A DNA stretch of 64,000 nucleotides from Halomonas sp. LBP4 (GCF_003202205.1 NZ_PDOG01000006.1:1-64000), one strand, 5' to 3'; positions 16,773-27,644 are shown, numbered from the stretch's first letter. The notes: generated from the letters alone by a model not told the origin. Numbers and translations are program-made.

Positions 16773-17659
16773 TCCTCGGTGGCGTAGCGAGCGAGCAGCT
16801 CGCGGAAGCCCTGACCGTAACGCGGATGCCGGCGGCCGTAGGCGAGGATCGCCTCCAGGTAGCCGAGCTGATGGCCGCAGTCATAGGTCTTGCCGCGCAT
16901 TCGCCAGGCATCCACGCCCTCGGCCCGGCGCAGGGTCTCGATGGCGTCGGTGAGCTGTATCTCGTTACCGGCGCCCGGGGGCGTCTCGGCGAGGAGCGGA
17001 AAGATCCTGCCCGGCAGCACGTAGCGGCCGATCACCGCCAGGTCGGAGGGCGCCGCCTCGACGGCCGGCTTCTCGACGACGCCCTGAAGCGGGCGCGACT
17101 CGCCGGGGCCGGGAATCTCGCCGCCGGTATCCACGATGCCGTACTTGTAGACCAGGTCAAAGGGGACCTCCTCGACCATCAGCTGGGAGCGCTGGGTACG
17201 CTCGAAGGCGTCGAGCATGCCGGCCAGGTCGTTGCGCTCGAGCCCCTCGCAATCGACCAGCACGTCGGGCAGCAGCACCGCGAAGGGTTCGTGGTCGCCC
17301 ACCACCGGTCGGGCGCAGAGCACGGCGTGGCCCAGCCCCAGCGGCTCCGACTGGCGCACGCTGATGATGTTGACGTCCCCGGGCACGATGGAGCGCAGTT
17401 CCTCCAGGAGCTCCTGCTTGCCCTTGGCCTCGAGGCTCGCCTCGAGCTCGAAGTGCTTGTCGAAGTGGTTCTCGATGGCGCCCTTGCTGCCGTGAGTCAC
17501 CAGCACGATGTCACGGATGCCGGCGGCCACCGCCTCTTCCACCACGTACTGGATCACCGGTCGGTCGACGATGGTGATCATCTCCTTGGGAATCGCCTTG
17601 GAGGCCGGCAGGCAGCGGGTGCCGAAGCCGGCGACGGGAAGCACGGCCTTGTTGATCAT
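16769..17659 (-). CDS. galU: UTP-glucose-1-phosphate uridylyltransferase
   Basis: 296 residues from the ATG at 17659, which has an AAGGAT ribosome site; longer upstream starts have none. The N-terminal nucleotide-binding signature (A-V-L-P-V-A-G-F-G-T-R, then P-K-E-M) and later K-P-A-V-E and G-x-E-I-Q-L-T-D motifs are those of GalU. It makes UDP-glucose for polysaccharide and lipopolysaccharide synthesis. The stop overlaps the start of the dehydrogenase-like gene. The gene is divergent from ubiG, sharing a 220-bp upstream region. Confidence 0.95.
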   Translation of the reverse strand: MINKAVLPVAGFGTRCLPASKAIPKEMITIVDRPVIQYVVEEAVAAGIRDIVLVTHGSKGAIENHFDKHFELEASLEAKGKQELLEELRSIVPGDVNIISVRQSEPLGLGHAVLCARPVVGDHEPFAVLLPDVLVDCEGLERNDLAGMLDAFERTQRSQLMVEEVPFDLVYKYGIVDTGGEIPGPGESRPLQGVVEKPAVEAAPSDLAVIGRYVLPGRIFPLLAETPPGAGNEIQLTDAIETLRRAEGVDAWRMRGKTYDCGHQLGYLEAILAYGRRHPRYGQGFRELLARYATEE

Positions 17660-17879
17660 GGTGCAATCCTTGTCCTGTGAGTAATCGTCGGTGCATGTCG
17701 ATGTGTGACGCTTGCCACCGGATGAGACGCACCGGTGAAACAACCCTCTCGCCCCGCGGCAGGTCATGGGAATGCGGTCCCCGGAGCGGGTAGAATACGT
17801 CATGATACCGAACGAGCACCGACCTGCCACCGTGTCGGCTCGGCGACAACTCAAGTTGGTTCCAGAACGGAGAGCTCAG

Positions 17880-18605
17880 ATGGGCGCAAGTCACACGGAA
17901 GCGGGCAATGTCGATCCCGGCGAGATCGCCAAGTTCGAGGCCCTGGCCGAACGCTGGTGGGATCCGGAGAGCGAGTTCAAGCCGTTGCACGATATCAACC
18001 CCCTGCGCCTCGACTTCATCGATGCCCGTGCCGGCCTGGCCGGGCGGCGGGTGGTCGACGTGGGCTGTGGCGGCGGCATCCTCGCCGAGGCCATGGCCCA
18101 CCGGGGCGCCATCGTCACCGGCATCGACCTGGGCGAGGCCCCCCTGGCCGTGGCGCGCCTGCATGCCGCCGAGAGTGGCGTCGAGCTGGAGTACCGCAAC
18201 GTCAGCGTCGAGGCCCTGGCCGAGGAGCGGCCCGGCACCTTCGACGTGGTGACCTGCCTGGAGATGCTCGAGCACGTGCCCGACCCGGCCTCGGTGGTGC
18301 GCGCCTGCGCCCGGCTGGTCAAGCCCGGTGGCCAGGTGTTCTTCTCGACCCTGAACCGCAACCCCAAGGCCTACGCCCTGGCGATTCTCGGCGCCGAGTA
18401 CCTGTTGCGGATGCTGCCTCGCGGTACCCACGACTACGCGAAGTTCATTCGCCCCTCGGAGCTGGCCGGCTGGTGTCGCGAGGCGGGACTCGAGGTGCGC
18501 GAGCAGAGCGGTCTGGTCTACAACCCCCTGACCCACCGCTACCGCCTCTCCGACCGCGATGTCTCGGTCAACTACCTCATGCACTGTCGCCGGGAGCTCA
18601 CGTGA
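17880..18605 (+). CDS. ubiG: Bifunctional 2-polyprenyl-6-hydroxyphenol methylase / 3-demethylubiquinol 3-O-methyltransferase
   Basis: 241 residues from the ATG at 17880, which follows GGAG; the frame extends further up without homology. SAM-binding motif I is clear (V-V-D-V-G-C-G-G-G-I-L, near 58-68), followed by the acidic end of strand 2 and the L-E-M-L-E-H-V stretch typical of UbiG. The N-terminal F-x-A-L-A-E-R-W-W-D-P signature is also UbiG-specific. It performs both O-methylations in ubiquinone synthesis. Its stop overlaps the gph GTG start (GTGA), as in many gammaproteobacteria where ubiG and gph are adjacent. Confidence 0.96.
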   Translation: MGASHTEAGNVDPGEIAKFEALAERWWDPESEFKPLHDINPLRLDFIDARAGLAGRRVVDVGCGGGILAEAMAHRGAIVTGIDLGEAPLAVARLHAAESGVELEYRNVSVEALAEERPGTFDVVTCLEMLEHVPDPASVVRACARLVKPGGQVFFSTLNRNPKAYALAILGAEYLLRMLPRGTHDYAKFIRPSELAGWCREAGLEVREQSGLVYNPLTHRYRLSDRDVSVNYLMHCRRELT

Positions 18606-19270
18606 AGGCTCCCGTCTCGCGGCCGGGCGCGCTGCTCTTCGACCTGGACGGTACCCTGGTGGATACCGCGCCGGACCTGGCCCGGGCCACCAATGCCCTG
18701 CGCACCCATCATGGGCTCGCGCCGCTCGACTACCCGGTGATCCGGGCCCAGGTCTCCAACGGCGGCAGCGCCCTGGTGACCCTGGCGCTGGGCCTGGCCA
18801 GGGAAGCCGAGGGACATGACGAGGCCCGCGCCTTCCTGCTGGAGGCCTATGGACGGACCATCGCCGCGGAGAGCCGGGTGTTTCCCCCGCTCGACCGGCT
18901 GCTGGCCGACTGGGAAGCCCGTGCACGCCCCTGGGGCATCGTCACCAACAAGCCCCGCGCCTATGCCGAGCCGCTGATCGAGGCGCTTCGCCTGACGCCC
19001 GGCGTGCTGATCTGCGCCGATGACCTGCCGGTGAAAAAGCCGTCTCCGGAGCCGCTGTGGGAGGCCGCCCGCCGGCTCCGCACGACGGCATCCGATTGCT
19101 GGTATATCGGCGACCATCTACGCGATGTCCAGGCGGCACGGGCCGCCGGCATGGCGGCCGTGGCGGTGGGCTACGGCTATCTCGAGGAGGAAGACGACTA
19201 CCGCGCCTGGCCCGCCGATTTCTGGTTCGAGACGGGCGAAGCGCTGGTGGAGGCACTGCTCGGGCACTGA
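18602..19270 (+). CDS. gph: Phosphoglycolate phosphatase (HAD family)
   Basis: 222 residues starting at a GTG that overlaps the ubiG stop. HAD motif I is D-L-D-G-T near residue 14, motif II the V-T-N-K stretch near 117, motif III K-K-P near 142, and motif IV G-D-H near 168. It removes 2-phosphoglycolate arising from DNA repair or oxygenation. Some relatives in this position are annotated MupP, which acts in peptidoglycan recycling; sequence alone does not settle which substrate is used. Confidence 0.88.
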   Translation: MKAPVSRPGALLFDLDGTLVDTAPDLARATNALRTHHGLAPLDYPVIRAQVSNGGSALVTLALGLAREAEGHDEARAFLLEAYGRTIAAESRVFPPLDRLLADWEARARPWGIVTNKPRAYAEPLIEALRLTPGVLICADDLPVKKPSPEPLWEAARRLRTTASDCWYIGDHLRDVQAARAAGMAAVAVGYGYLEEEDDYRAWPADFWFETGEALVEALLGH

Positions 19271-19445
19271 ACCCCGACCAGGTGCCTGGTCGGGCATGAC
19301 CATTTTCAGTCTGGCAAGGAGGCGGCCCGGGGGCGACACTGTGGGAGGCGGCCCACGACTTCGTCATCCCTGCGCCGGCAACCATCGCAGTGGCGTATTG
19401 TCGCTGTCGCGGCCCCTTCGCATCTGGCGCGCCAGGGTACAGGTC

Positions 19446-20321
19446 ATGAGGAAGTGTTGCCCGCACTGCCGCAGTTATGGCGTCGTCAAGCACCGACGGC
19501 GTCTCTGGCGGCGCCTGGCCAGGCGCCCCCACACTTACAGCTGCATCGACTGCGGGGCCACCTTCCCCCTCCAGGCCCTCGACCCGTCGCCGGACCGAGC
19601 CGTCCTGCAGCCCGACCGCGATGGCGACAGCCCCCCCTGTCCCCCGCCGGCACCTCGCGTTCGCATCGCAGCGCGGCGGGCGGGCACGGCCCTCGCCCGC
19701 CACCTGTCGCCGACTCGCATCGCGAAGAGGCTGGCATGGCTGTGGCAGTGGCTGCGAAGGCCCCCGATCGAGGTCTGGGTCGTCAAGCAGATCGATGACG
19801 ACATCCTGCACCTGTGCGGCATCGGCACCCCGTGTACCGAGCAGCGGCGCGGGGTCGTGATCGAGGCATTGCGCCAGGGGAGCTATCGTGGCGGCGTGTG
19901 TATCGGACGGACGGGGGCGGTTCTCAACAGTCGGCTCTTCGAGGCCTTGATTCCACTCGATGCGCTGCAGCTCGAATCGGCGGCAGCGTGCGCGTGCTGG
20001 GAGGGGCGCAGCTGGCGGATCTCGCACGTGCCACAGCGTTGCTGGCTACATGATGGCCGCCTGGTCGCCCACCTCGGCACGGTCAACGACCGGGCCGGCC
20101 TGGTCAGCAGCGAAGACGTCTCCACCATTCGGGACAGCGTCACTCCTGGCGTCACGCCAGGGGATCCCGTCGTCTTCCTGGCCGGCGCGGCCCGGGGAGA
20201 CCCCCTGCCGCCCAGCCACGAGGTCACGGCAAGTCGTCGCCAAACACAGGACGCGGGCTGGCGGGAGGATGGCTCCTGGGGGCGGATCCCGCGCTCCCCG
20301 GGAGGGAGCGGCCCGCTGTGA
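19446..20321 (+). CDS. Hypothetical protein with N-terminal zinc ribbon
   Basis: The frame from the ATG at 19446 gives 291 residues. The N-terminus has a four-cysteine zinc-ribbon pattern: C-P-H-C near residues 5-8 and C-I-D-C near 33-36. A basic low-complexity linker follows, then a region of about 130 residues (110-240) with strand-like hydrophobic pattern and several Cys. No family is recognised. The upstream ribosome site is weak (AGG). The open frame continues upstream to 19125, overlapping gph, without sensible sequence. Codon bias is less clean than in its neighbours, so it may be lineage-specific or partly non-coding. Confidence 0.5.
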   Translation: MRKCCPHCRSYGVVKHRRRLWRRLARRPHTYSCIDCGATFPLQALDPSPDRAVLQPDRDGDSPPCPPPAPRVRIAARRAGTALARHLSPTRIAKRLAWLWQWLRRPPIEVWVVKQIDDDILHLCGIGTPCTEQRRGVVIEALRQGSYRGGVCIGRTGAVLNSRLFEALIPLDALQLESAAACACWEGRSWRISHVPQRCWLHDGRLVAHLGTVNDRAGLVSSEDVSTIRDSVTPGVTPGDPVVFLAGAARGDPLPPSHEVTASRRQTQDAGWREDGSWGRIPRSPGGSGPL

Positions 20322-20384
20322 TCCTGGAAACTCGACCGGCAATGGCGTGCCGCCGGCGCGTGCGGCACGCCTCCCGGCGGGCGC

Positions 20385-21146
20385 TCAGGATCGGGGCGGC
20401 TGGGCGTCGAACTTCTCGCCGTTGTGACCGCGGCTGTCCGGCCCCATCAGCCACAGGTAGGTGGGCATGATCTCCTCGGGAGTCCGCAGGGAACTCGGAT
20501 CCTCGCCGGGATAGGCGGTCTTGCGCATCTGGGTGCGGGTCGCCCCCGGGTTGAGGCTGTTGACGCGGATGTTGCCCAGGTGCTCCAGCTCGTCGGCCAG
20601 CACCTCGACGAAGCCTTCGGTGGCGAACTTGGAGACCGCATAGGCGCCCCAGTAGGCCCGGCCGCGGCGCCCGACGCTGGAGGAGGTGAAGATTACCGAG
20701 GAGTCCGCGGAATGCTTGAGTAACGGCAGCAGCGCCTGGGTCATCCAGATCGGGCCATTGAGGTTGACCTGCATCACCTGTTCCCAGAGCTCGGGGTTGT
20801 ACTGCTCGAAGGGGGTGATGCGCCCGAGCAGGCCGGCGTTGTGCAGCAGGCCATCCAGGCGGCCGAACTCCTTGTCCAGGGTCTCGGCCATGTCGTGGTA
20901 GTCCTTGAGGGTGGCGCCCTCGAAGTTCAGCGGGAAGATCGCCGGCTGTGGCCCGCCGGCGGCCTCGATCTCGTCATACACCTTTTCCAGCTTGGCGATG
21001 GTGCGACCGAGCAGGATCACCGTGGCCCCGTGGCGGGCGAAGGCGAGCGCGGCCGCCCGGCCGATGCCATCACCGGCCCCGGTGACCAGGATGATGCGGT
21101 TCTCGAGCAGCCCGTCCGGCGCCTGGTAGTCGATCTTGCTGGTCAT
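20385..21146 (-). CDS. yciK: YciK-family short-chain dehydrogenase/reductase
   Basis: 253 residues from the ATG at 21146, preceded by AAGGAG. The SDR cofactor loop T-G-A-G-D-G-I-G, the N-A-G motif, and the catalytic Ser...Tyr-x-x-x-Lys (W-G-A-Y-A-V-S-K) are present. The whole chain closely follows E. coli YciK, including L-H-N-A-G-L-L-G and the C-terminal Y-L-W-L-M-G and F-D-A-Q-P. The physiological substrate of YciK is unknown. It lies 16 bp after cpoB on the same strand, but the Tol-Pal transcript need not include it. Confidence 0.92.
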   Translation of the reverse strand: MTSKIDYQAPDGLLENRIILVTGAGDGIGRAAALAFARHGATVILLGRTIAKLEKVYDEIEAAGGPQPAIFPLNFEGATLKDYHDMAETLDKEFGRLDGLLHNAGLLGRITPFEQYNPELWEQVMQVNLNGPIWMTQALLPLLKHSADSSVIFTSSSVGRRGRAYWGAYAVSKFATEGFVEVLADELEHLGNIRVNSLNPGATRTQMRKTAYPGEDPSSLRTPEEIMPTYLWLMGPDSRGHNGEKFDAQPPRS

Positions 21147-21162
21147 CGATGCTCCTTGGGAA

Positions 21163-21939
21163 TCAATTGCCCGACTGGCGCAGGAAGTCGTTGGCGAGAC
21201 CGGCGGCGCTGCTGTCGGGGTAGGTGTCACGAACCCGCTCGAGCAGTTCACGACTCTCGCCGGGCTGGCCCTGCCGCGCCTTGAGCAGGCCCAGCTTGTA
21301 GAGCGCATCGGGGACCTTGCCACTCTGCGGGAACCGGTCGAGCACGGTCTGGAAGGCCCCTTCGGCCTCGTCCAGGGAGCCTTCCGCGGAGTGCAGCTCG
21401 CCGAGCCAGTAGTAGGCGTTGGCCGTCAGGGTATTGTCCGGGTGCTCGGCGACGAAACGGTTGAAGGCGTTGATCGCCTCGCCGAACTCGCGTGACTGGA
21501 CCCTGGCGAAGGCCGCCTGGTAGGCCGCCTGGGCATCGGCACTGGCGCCGCTCGGTGACGGCGTCCGGGCGACCTCGCGAGCGGCTTCCTCGTCCACCTG
21601 GGCGGAGGCGTCCACGCCCACGCCCGCCCCGCCGGAGGCCAGGCGCTCCTCGAGGTCCAGGTACTGTTCGCGGGTCTGGCGCCGCAACTGGTCGAGCTGG
21701 TGGCGCAACTCCTCGACCTGGCCGCGCAGCTGGCGGAGCTCCTCGTCGTGCTGCTGGACCTGGTTGAAGATCACCAGGCTGCCGCCCGCCTCCTCGCGGG
21801 TTTCCGTCTGCTCGTAGAAGGAGCGCGGCTGGCTGGTGAGGTCCTCCACCACCGGCTGCTGCGCCATCGCTGGGAGCCATACGGACAGCGGGAGCACCAG
21901 GGCTCCCGCGCCGCACAGTCCTTTCAGACCGTGTTTCAT
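21163..21939 (-). CDS. cpoB: Cell division coordinator CpoB (YbgF)
   Basis: 258 residues from the ATG at 21939, chosen because GGAG lies seven bases before it; an ATG at 21951 lacks one. A signal peptide ends near A-M-A-Q. A trimerising coiled coil follows (about 55-105), and the C-terminal half has three TPR motifs. CpoB links the Tol complex with PBP1b during septation. It is the last gene of tolQRAB-pal-cpoB. Confidence 0.94.
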   Translation of the reverse strand: MKHGLKGLCGAGALVLPLSVWLPAMAQQPVVEDLTSQPRSFYEQTETREEAGGSLVIFNQVQQHDEELRQLRGQVEELRHQLDQLRRQTREQYLDLEERLASGGAGVGVDASAQVDEEAAREVARTPSPSGASADAQAAYQAAFARVQSREFGEAINAFNRFVAEHPDNTLTANAYYWLGELHSAEGSLDEAEGAFQTVLDRFPQSGKVPDALYKLGLLKARQGQPGESRELLERVRDTYPDSSAAGLANDFLRQSGN

Positions 21940-21955
21940 GCGTGTCTCCATCGAC

Positions 21956-22486
21956 TCAGTAGGCGAAGACGACCCGACGGTTCTGGGCGTAGGCCTCTTC
22001 ATTCGGGCCACGCGCCGCCGGACGTTCCTCGCCATAGCTCACCACCTCGACCTGGGAGGGGGACACGCCCTGCACGCCGAGGAAGCGTTCGACGGAGCGG
22101 GCTCGGCGCTCGCCCAGGGCCATGTTGTACTCGCGGGTGCCACGCTCGTCGGTATGCCCCTGCAGCACCACACGGGCATTGCCGTTGGAGCGCAGGTAGC
22201 GAGCGTGGGACGCAAGCACCGGCTCGAACTCGCTGCGAATGCGATCGCTGTCGAATTCGAAGTAGATGGTGCGCTGCTGGGGGATCCGGCCATCGGCCTG
22301 CTGGCCGGCGCCGTCACCCATGCGGCTGCCGCTGATCTGACCACTTCCGGCCGTACCGGTGCCGGCGGCGCCGTCACGCGAGCCATCCATGACCCCGTCC
22401 TGGGTGCCGCCACTGCTGGAACAACCAGCCACGAAGGCCAGGGACAGGGCGACCGCCAGGGTCCTGGCGTAGGACTTGAGTTGCAT
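21956..22486 (-). CDS. pal: Peptidoglycan-associated lipoprotein Pal
   Basis: 176 residues with a lipoprotein signal and lipobox V-A-G-C at 19-22. A Gly/Ser-rich linker precedes an OmpA-like domain (about 65-176) containing the peptidoglycan-binding motif T-D-E-R-G-T-R-E-Y-N. The linker is longer than in E. coli Pal. It anchors the outer membrane to peptidoglycan and binds TolB, encoded directly upstream. Confidence 0.96.
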   Translation of the reverse strand: MQLKSYARTLAVALSLAFVAGCSSSGGTQDGVMDGSRDGAAGTGTAGSGQISGSRMGDGAGQQADGRIPQQRTIYFEFDSDRIRSEFEPVLASHARYLRSNGNARVVLQGHTDERGTREYNMALGERRARSVERFLGVQGVSPSQVEVVSYGEERPAARGPNEEAYAQNRRVVFAY

Positions 22487-22532
22487 CGTGTTACTCCTTG
22501 CTGGTTTCGAAAGACACCATCATGTGATCAGG

Positions 22533-23825
22533 TCAGTTCAGAAAGGGGGACCATGCGGGTTCACGCACGTCGCCCTGTGCCGAAGGCAGCCGGAACGACG
22601 CGCGCCCGTCGGCCGATACTGCCCCCAACACCCCGCTGTTTCCCTGCTGGGTGGCGAAGATTACCATGGTCCCGTTGGGGGCAACACTGGGGGATTCATC
22701 CAGGCGCGACTCGCTGATCACCACCAGGCGACCGCTGTCGAGATCCTGCCTGGCGACTTGATAGCCGTTGTTGCTGCGGTGGATCAGGAAGATCGACTCG
22801 CCGTCCGGCGCGAAGCGTCCACGGGCATTGTAGTTGCCGGTGAAGGTCAGGCGCTCCTGCTCTCCGCTGGCCAGATCGTGGCGGTAGATCTGGGGCCCTC
22901 CACTACGATCGGAGGTGAACAGCAGGCTGCGGCCGTCCGGCGCCCAGGACGGCTCGGTGTCGATGCTGGAACTGTTGGTGATCCGCTGGAAGTCCTGCGA
23001 GCCCACGTCCATCACGTAGATCTCCGGCTGGCCGTCCTTCGACAGCGACATCGCCAGCTTGCGGCCATCCGGCGACCAGGCCGGGGCACCGTTGATCCCC
23101 TCGAAGGAGGTCGCGCGAACCCGCTGGCCCGAGGCCAGGTTCTGGATGTAGATCGCCGGGCGCTCGGTCTCGAAGGAGACATAGGCCAGCTTGCCACCGT
23201 CCGGCGACCAGGCCGGCGACAGGATCGGCTCGACCGAGGAGAGCACCTGCTGGCTGTTGCGGCCGTCGGCATCGGCCACATAGAGGCCGAACTGCATGTC
23301 GTCGCCGACTCCCTGGGCGGTGACGTAGGCGATACGCGTCGAGAAGGCCCCGCGAATGCCGGTGATCGCCTCGAAGATCTGGTCGCTGATGTGGTGGCTG
23401 GCCTTGCGCAGCTGGCCCTGGGGAGTGGTCAGCACCTCGCCGAGCATGCGGCGCTCGCCGCTGACGTCCATCAGCTCGAACTGGATGCTGTAACCACTGC
23501 CCTCCTGGCTGACGCGTCCCACCACCAGGTAGCGTACGTCCAGGGCCCGCCAGTCGCGGTAGCGCACCTCTCCGCTCTCGGAGGGCTGCTCGATCATGGC
23601 GTCGCGCGGTAGCGGGGCGAAGTAGCCGCTGCGCTCGAGGTTGTCGTGGATCACCTGGGCGACATCCTCGGGCAGGTTCTCGCCGCCGGCAAAGGGCACC
23701 ACGGCCACCGGAGTGGCCCGATCGCTGCCGCGGGTGATCTCGATGGTCAGGTTGGCCTGGGCGTGGGCCAGGCTGCCGACCATCAGCAGCATGGCGGCCA
23801 GCCAGGTGGTCATCAGGGCTTTCAT
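22533..23825 (-). CDS. tolB: Tol-Pal system periplasmic beta-propeller protein TolB
   Basis: 430 residues with a signal peptide ending at S-L-A-H-A-Q-A. The N-terminal domain (about 25-165) is followed by a six-bladed propeller, shown by repeated S-P-A-W-S-P-D-G, A-P-A-W-S-P-D-G and E-P-S-W-A-P-D-G stretches. TolB shuttles between Pal and TolA at the division site. Its start overlaps the tolA stop (TAATG). Confidence 0.96.
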   Translation of the reverse strand: MKALMTTWLAAMLLMVGSLAHAQANLTIEITRGSDRATPVAVVPFAGGENLPEDVAQVIHDNLERSGYFAPLPRDAMIEQPSESGEVRYRDWRALDVRYLVVGRVSQEGSGYSIQFELMDVSGERRMLGEVLTTPQGQLRKASHHISDQIFEAITGIRGAFSTRIAYVTAQGVGDDMQFGLYVADADGRNSQQVLSSVEPILSPAWSPDGGKLAYVSFETERPAIYIQNLASGQRVRATSFEGINGAPAWSPDGRKLAMSLSKDGQPEIYVMDVGSQDFQRITNSSSIDTEPSWAPDGRSLLFTSDRSGGPQIYRHDLASGEQERLTFTGNYNARGRFAPDGESIFLIHRSNNGYQVARQDLDSGRLVVISESRLDESPSVAPNGTMVIFATQQGNSGVLGAVSADGRASFRLPSAQGDVREPAWSPFLN

Positions 23826-25012
23826 TAGCGTACATCCCCCGGTCTGAATCGCAGAATGAATTGACGGTAATCCCGTTGCACCGTGGCTGGCAACTGGCGC
23901 AGCTCGCTGAAGGGAGCGGCGGCCTCGACGGCCTGGATCACCGAGCGGTCGAAGGCGCTGTCACCGCTGCTTTGCGAGATCGTGGCCGTGAACAGTTCAC
24001 CGGACGGCCCGAGACGCACCGACACGTCGGCGGAAGCCCCCTGGGGCACGTTGAGCGGAATCACCCAGGCCTGTTCCACCGCGCGGCGCACCAGGTTGAT
24101 GAAGCTGTTGGCCGCCTCCTGGCCCTGCTGGGCATTGGCCACGGCCTCGCTTTCGCCCTCGATGGCCCGCTGCAGGGCGGCCTCGGCCTCTTCGGCGGCG
24201 CGTTGGGCGGCCTCCTCGCGGCGACGCTGCTCCTCCGCCTGGCGCTGGCGTTCGGCTTCCTCTTCGGCCTGGCGCTGGCGTTCGGCTTCCTCTTCGGCCT
24301 GGCGCTGGCGTTCGGCTTCCTCCTCAGCCTGGCGCTGGCGTTCGGCCTCCTCCTCGGCCTGGCGCTGGCGTTCGGCCTCCTCCTCGGCCTGGCGCTGGCG
24401 CTCGGCTTCCTCCTCGGCCTGGCGCTGGCGTTCGGCCTCCTCCTCGGCCTGGCGCTGGCGTTCAGCCTCCTCCTCGGCCTGGCGCTGGCGCTCGGCTTCC
24501 TCCTCGGCCTGGCGCCGGCGCTCGGCTTCCTCCTCCGCCTGGCGCTGGCGCTCGGCCTCCTCGGCTTCCCGCTGGCGGCGCGCTTCCTCCTGCTGTTCAC
24601 GCAGGCGTGCCTGTTGCTCGGCTTCCTCGGCGCGCCGCGCGGCCTCCGCCTCGGCGGCCTGACGCGCCTCCTCGCGGGCCCGGACCTCGGCCTCGCGCTG
24701 CTCCTGCTGCTCGGCCTGGCGGGCGGCTTCCTCGGCGGCGGCAGCCTCTTCTGCCTGGCGTGCCGCTTCCTCGGCCTGGCGCTGCTCCTCGGCTTCCCGC
24801 GCCTGGGCGCGGGCCCGCGCCTCCTCGGCGCGTTGTGCCTGGTCGGTGGTGGTCTCGGTGCTGACGAGCGTGGCCTGGACGATGGAGGACGAGGTCGGTT
24901 CCGGATCCCGGTCGGGCAGGCTGATCACGCTGAACACCACCACGGCGACGTGCAGGGCGACGGCGAGGATCACCGGCAGGCCATAGCCCACGCGCTGGTC
25001 GTGTCTGGCCAT
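23825..25012 (-). CDS. tolA: Tol-Pal system protein TolA
   Basis: 395 residues. An N-terminal inner-membrane helix (about 12-33, with the S-x3-H-type interaction face) is followed by a very long Glu/Ala/Arg/Gln helix (about 55-290) and a C-terminal globular domain (about 300-395). The helix contains at least ten consecutive ten-residue units of the form E-A-E-R-Q-R-Q-A-E-E, encoded by 30-bp DNA repeats. TolA transmits proton-motive energy from TolQR to TolB-Pal. It lies nine bases after tolR. Confidence 0.94.
   Translation of the reverse strand: MARHDQRVGYGLPVILAVALHVAVVVFSVISLPDRDPEPTSSSIVQATLVSTETTTDQAQRAEEARARAQAREAEEQRQAEEAARQAEEAAAAEEAARQAEQQEQREAEVRAREEARQAAEAEAARRAEEAEQQARLREQQEEARRQREAEEAERQRQAEEEAERRRQAEEEAERQRQAEEEAERQRQAEEEAERQRQAEEEAERQRQAEEEAERQRQAEEEAERQRQAEEEAERQRQAEEEAERQRQAEEEAERQRQAEEQRRREEAAQRAAEEAEAALQRAIEGESEAVANAQQGQEAANSFINLVRRAVEQAWVIPLNVPQGASADVSVRLGPSGELFTATISQSSGDSAFDRSVIQAVEAAAPFSELRQLPATVQRDYRQFILRFRPGDVR
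24241..24560 (-). repeat. 30-bp tandem repeat array inside tolA
   Basis: Ten full 30-base units plus a partial eleventh lie head to tail, differing only at a few synonymous positions. Each encodes one E-A-E-R-Q-R-Q-A-E-E unit (one reads E-A-E-R-R-R). The unit length is a multiple of three, so gain or loss of units keeps the frame and changes the length of the periplasmic helix. Confidence 0.95.
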
Positions 25013-25021
25013 GTCGATTCC

Positions 25022-25462
<441 letters not shown>

Positions 25463-25474
25463 GGTGCGACTCCC

Positions 25475-26164
25475 TCAGGCGGTGGCGGTTTCGGTCCGGC
25501 CCTGCAGGTTGCGATGCAGGATGGAGTGGAACTCCTCGGCGAAGTCCTCGTACTTGCCCAGCAGCCGCCCGGATTCGGCGGAGAGCCGGTTGTAGAAGAT
25601 CACCGCGGGGATGGCCGCGAACAGGCCCATGGCGGTGGCGATCAGCGCCTCGGCGATCCACGGCGCCACGGTGGCGAGCGTGGCCTGCTGGGCCATGGAG
25701 AGCGACTGGAAGGAGCCCATGATGCCCCAGACGGTGCCGAACAGCCCGATGTAGGGGCTGGCCGAGGCCACCGTGGCCAGGAACACCAGGTGCAGGGTGA
25801 GACGCTCCTCCTCGCGGGACCAGGCCACGCGCATGCTGCGCTGGACGCCGTCGAGGATCGACTGGGGGCTGCGGGTCTTGGGCAGCAGGCGGTTGAACTC
25901 GCGAAAGCCGGCACGAAAGACGTGCTCGGCGCCCTGGGTCTCCTGCTCTGCGGGGGTCTCGCGGTAGAGCTCGTTGAGGTCGACGCCGGACCAGAAGCGC
26001 TCCTCGAAGATCTGGTGGGACCGGCGGGCACGGCGCATCACGAAGGTGCGCTGGAAGATCACCACCCAGGAAAGGATCGATCCCACCGTGAGCAGCAGCA
26101 TCACCAGCTGCACCACGGTGCTGGCGTTCATGATCAGGTGGGGAATGGACATGGAGTCGTTCAC
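25475..26164 (-). CDS. tolQ: Tol-Pal system proton channel protein TolQ
   Basis: 229 residues from a GTG at 26164, chosen because AGGA lies six bases before it; the ATG four codons later has no ribosome site. Three membrane segments are visible (about 20-40, 135-160, 170-192), with the TolQ/ExbB signature G-L-F-G-T-V-W-G-I-M. It is the first gene of tolQRAB, 11 bp after ybgC. Confidence 0.94.
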   Translation of the reverse strand: MNDSMSIPHLIMNASTVVQLVMLLLTVGSILSWVVIFQRTFVMRRARRSHQIFEERFWSGVDLNELYRETPAEQETQGAEHVFRAGFREFNRLLPKTRSPQSILDGVQRSMRVAWSREEERLTLHLVFLATVASASPYIGLFGTVWGIMGSFQSLSMAQQATLATVAPWIAEALIATAMGLFAAIPAVIFYNRLSAESGRLLGKYEDFAEEFHSILHRNLQGRTETATA

Positions 26165-26175
26165 GGGAATCCTCG

Positions 26176-26606
26176 TCAGACTGGCGGTTGAACGTCTTGC
26201 GATTGGGCTGAAGGTTGTCGAGCGAGTGCCGCGGCCAGGGCCGGCGGCCAGGACACGGGCTTGAGGCGCTCGGCATCGATACAGGCGATGTCGACTCTCG
26301 CCTCGCACAAGGGTTCCCCGCGACGCGTCACCACCTGGCCGAACTGCAGCCGGCAGCGACCGTGCGACAGGACGTCGACCCCGACCTCGAGGCCGTCATC
26401 CAGACGGGCGGGCTTGGCAAAACGGCACTCCAGGCGGTGGACCACCAACTGGATGCCGGCCTCGAACAGCTCGCGCTGGGTGAACCCCTGCGCGCGGAGC
26501 CATTCGCTGCGTGCCCGCTCCATGTATTTGAGGTAGTTGACGTAATAGACGATGCCGCCGGCGTCGGTATCCTCGATGTAGACCCGTACCGGCAGCCGGA
26601 AATCAC

Positions 26607-26610
<4 letters not shown>
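26176..26610 (-). CDS. ybgC: YbgC-type acyl-CoA thioesterase of the Tol-Pal cluster
   Basis: 144 residues, hot-dog fold. The catalytic Asp region E-D-T-D-A-G-G-I-V-Y-Y near 13-23 and the following Y-M-E-R-A-R match YbgC. It hydrolyses acyl-CoA or acyl-ACP and is almost always encoded just before tolQ, as here. Its start overlaps the ruvB stop by four bases. Confidence 0.93.
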
Positions 26611-27644
<1,034 letters not shown>

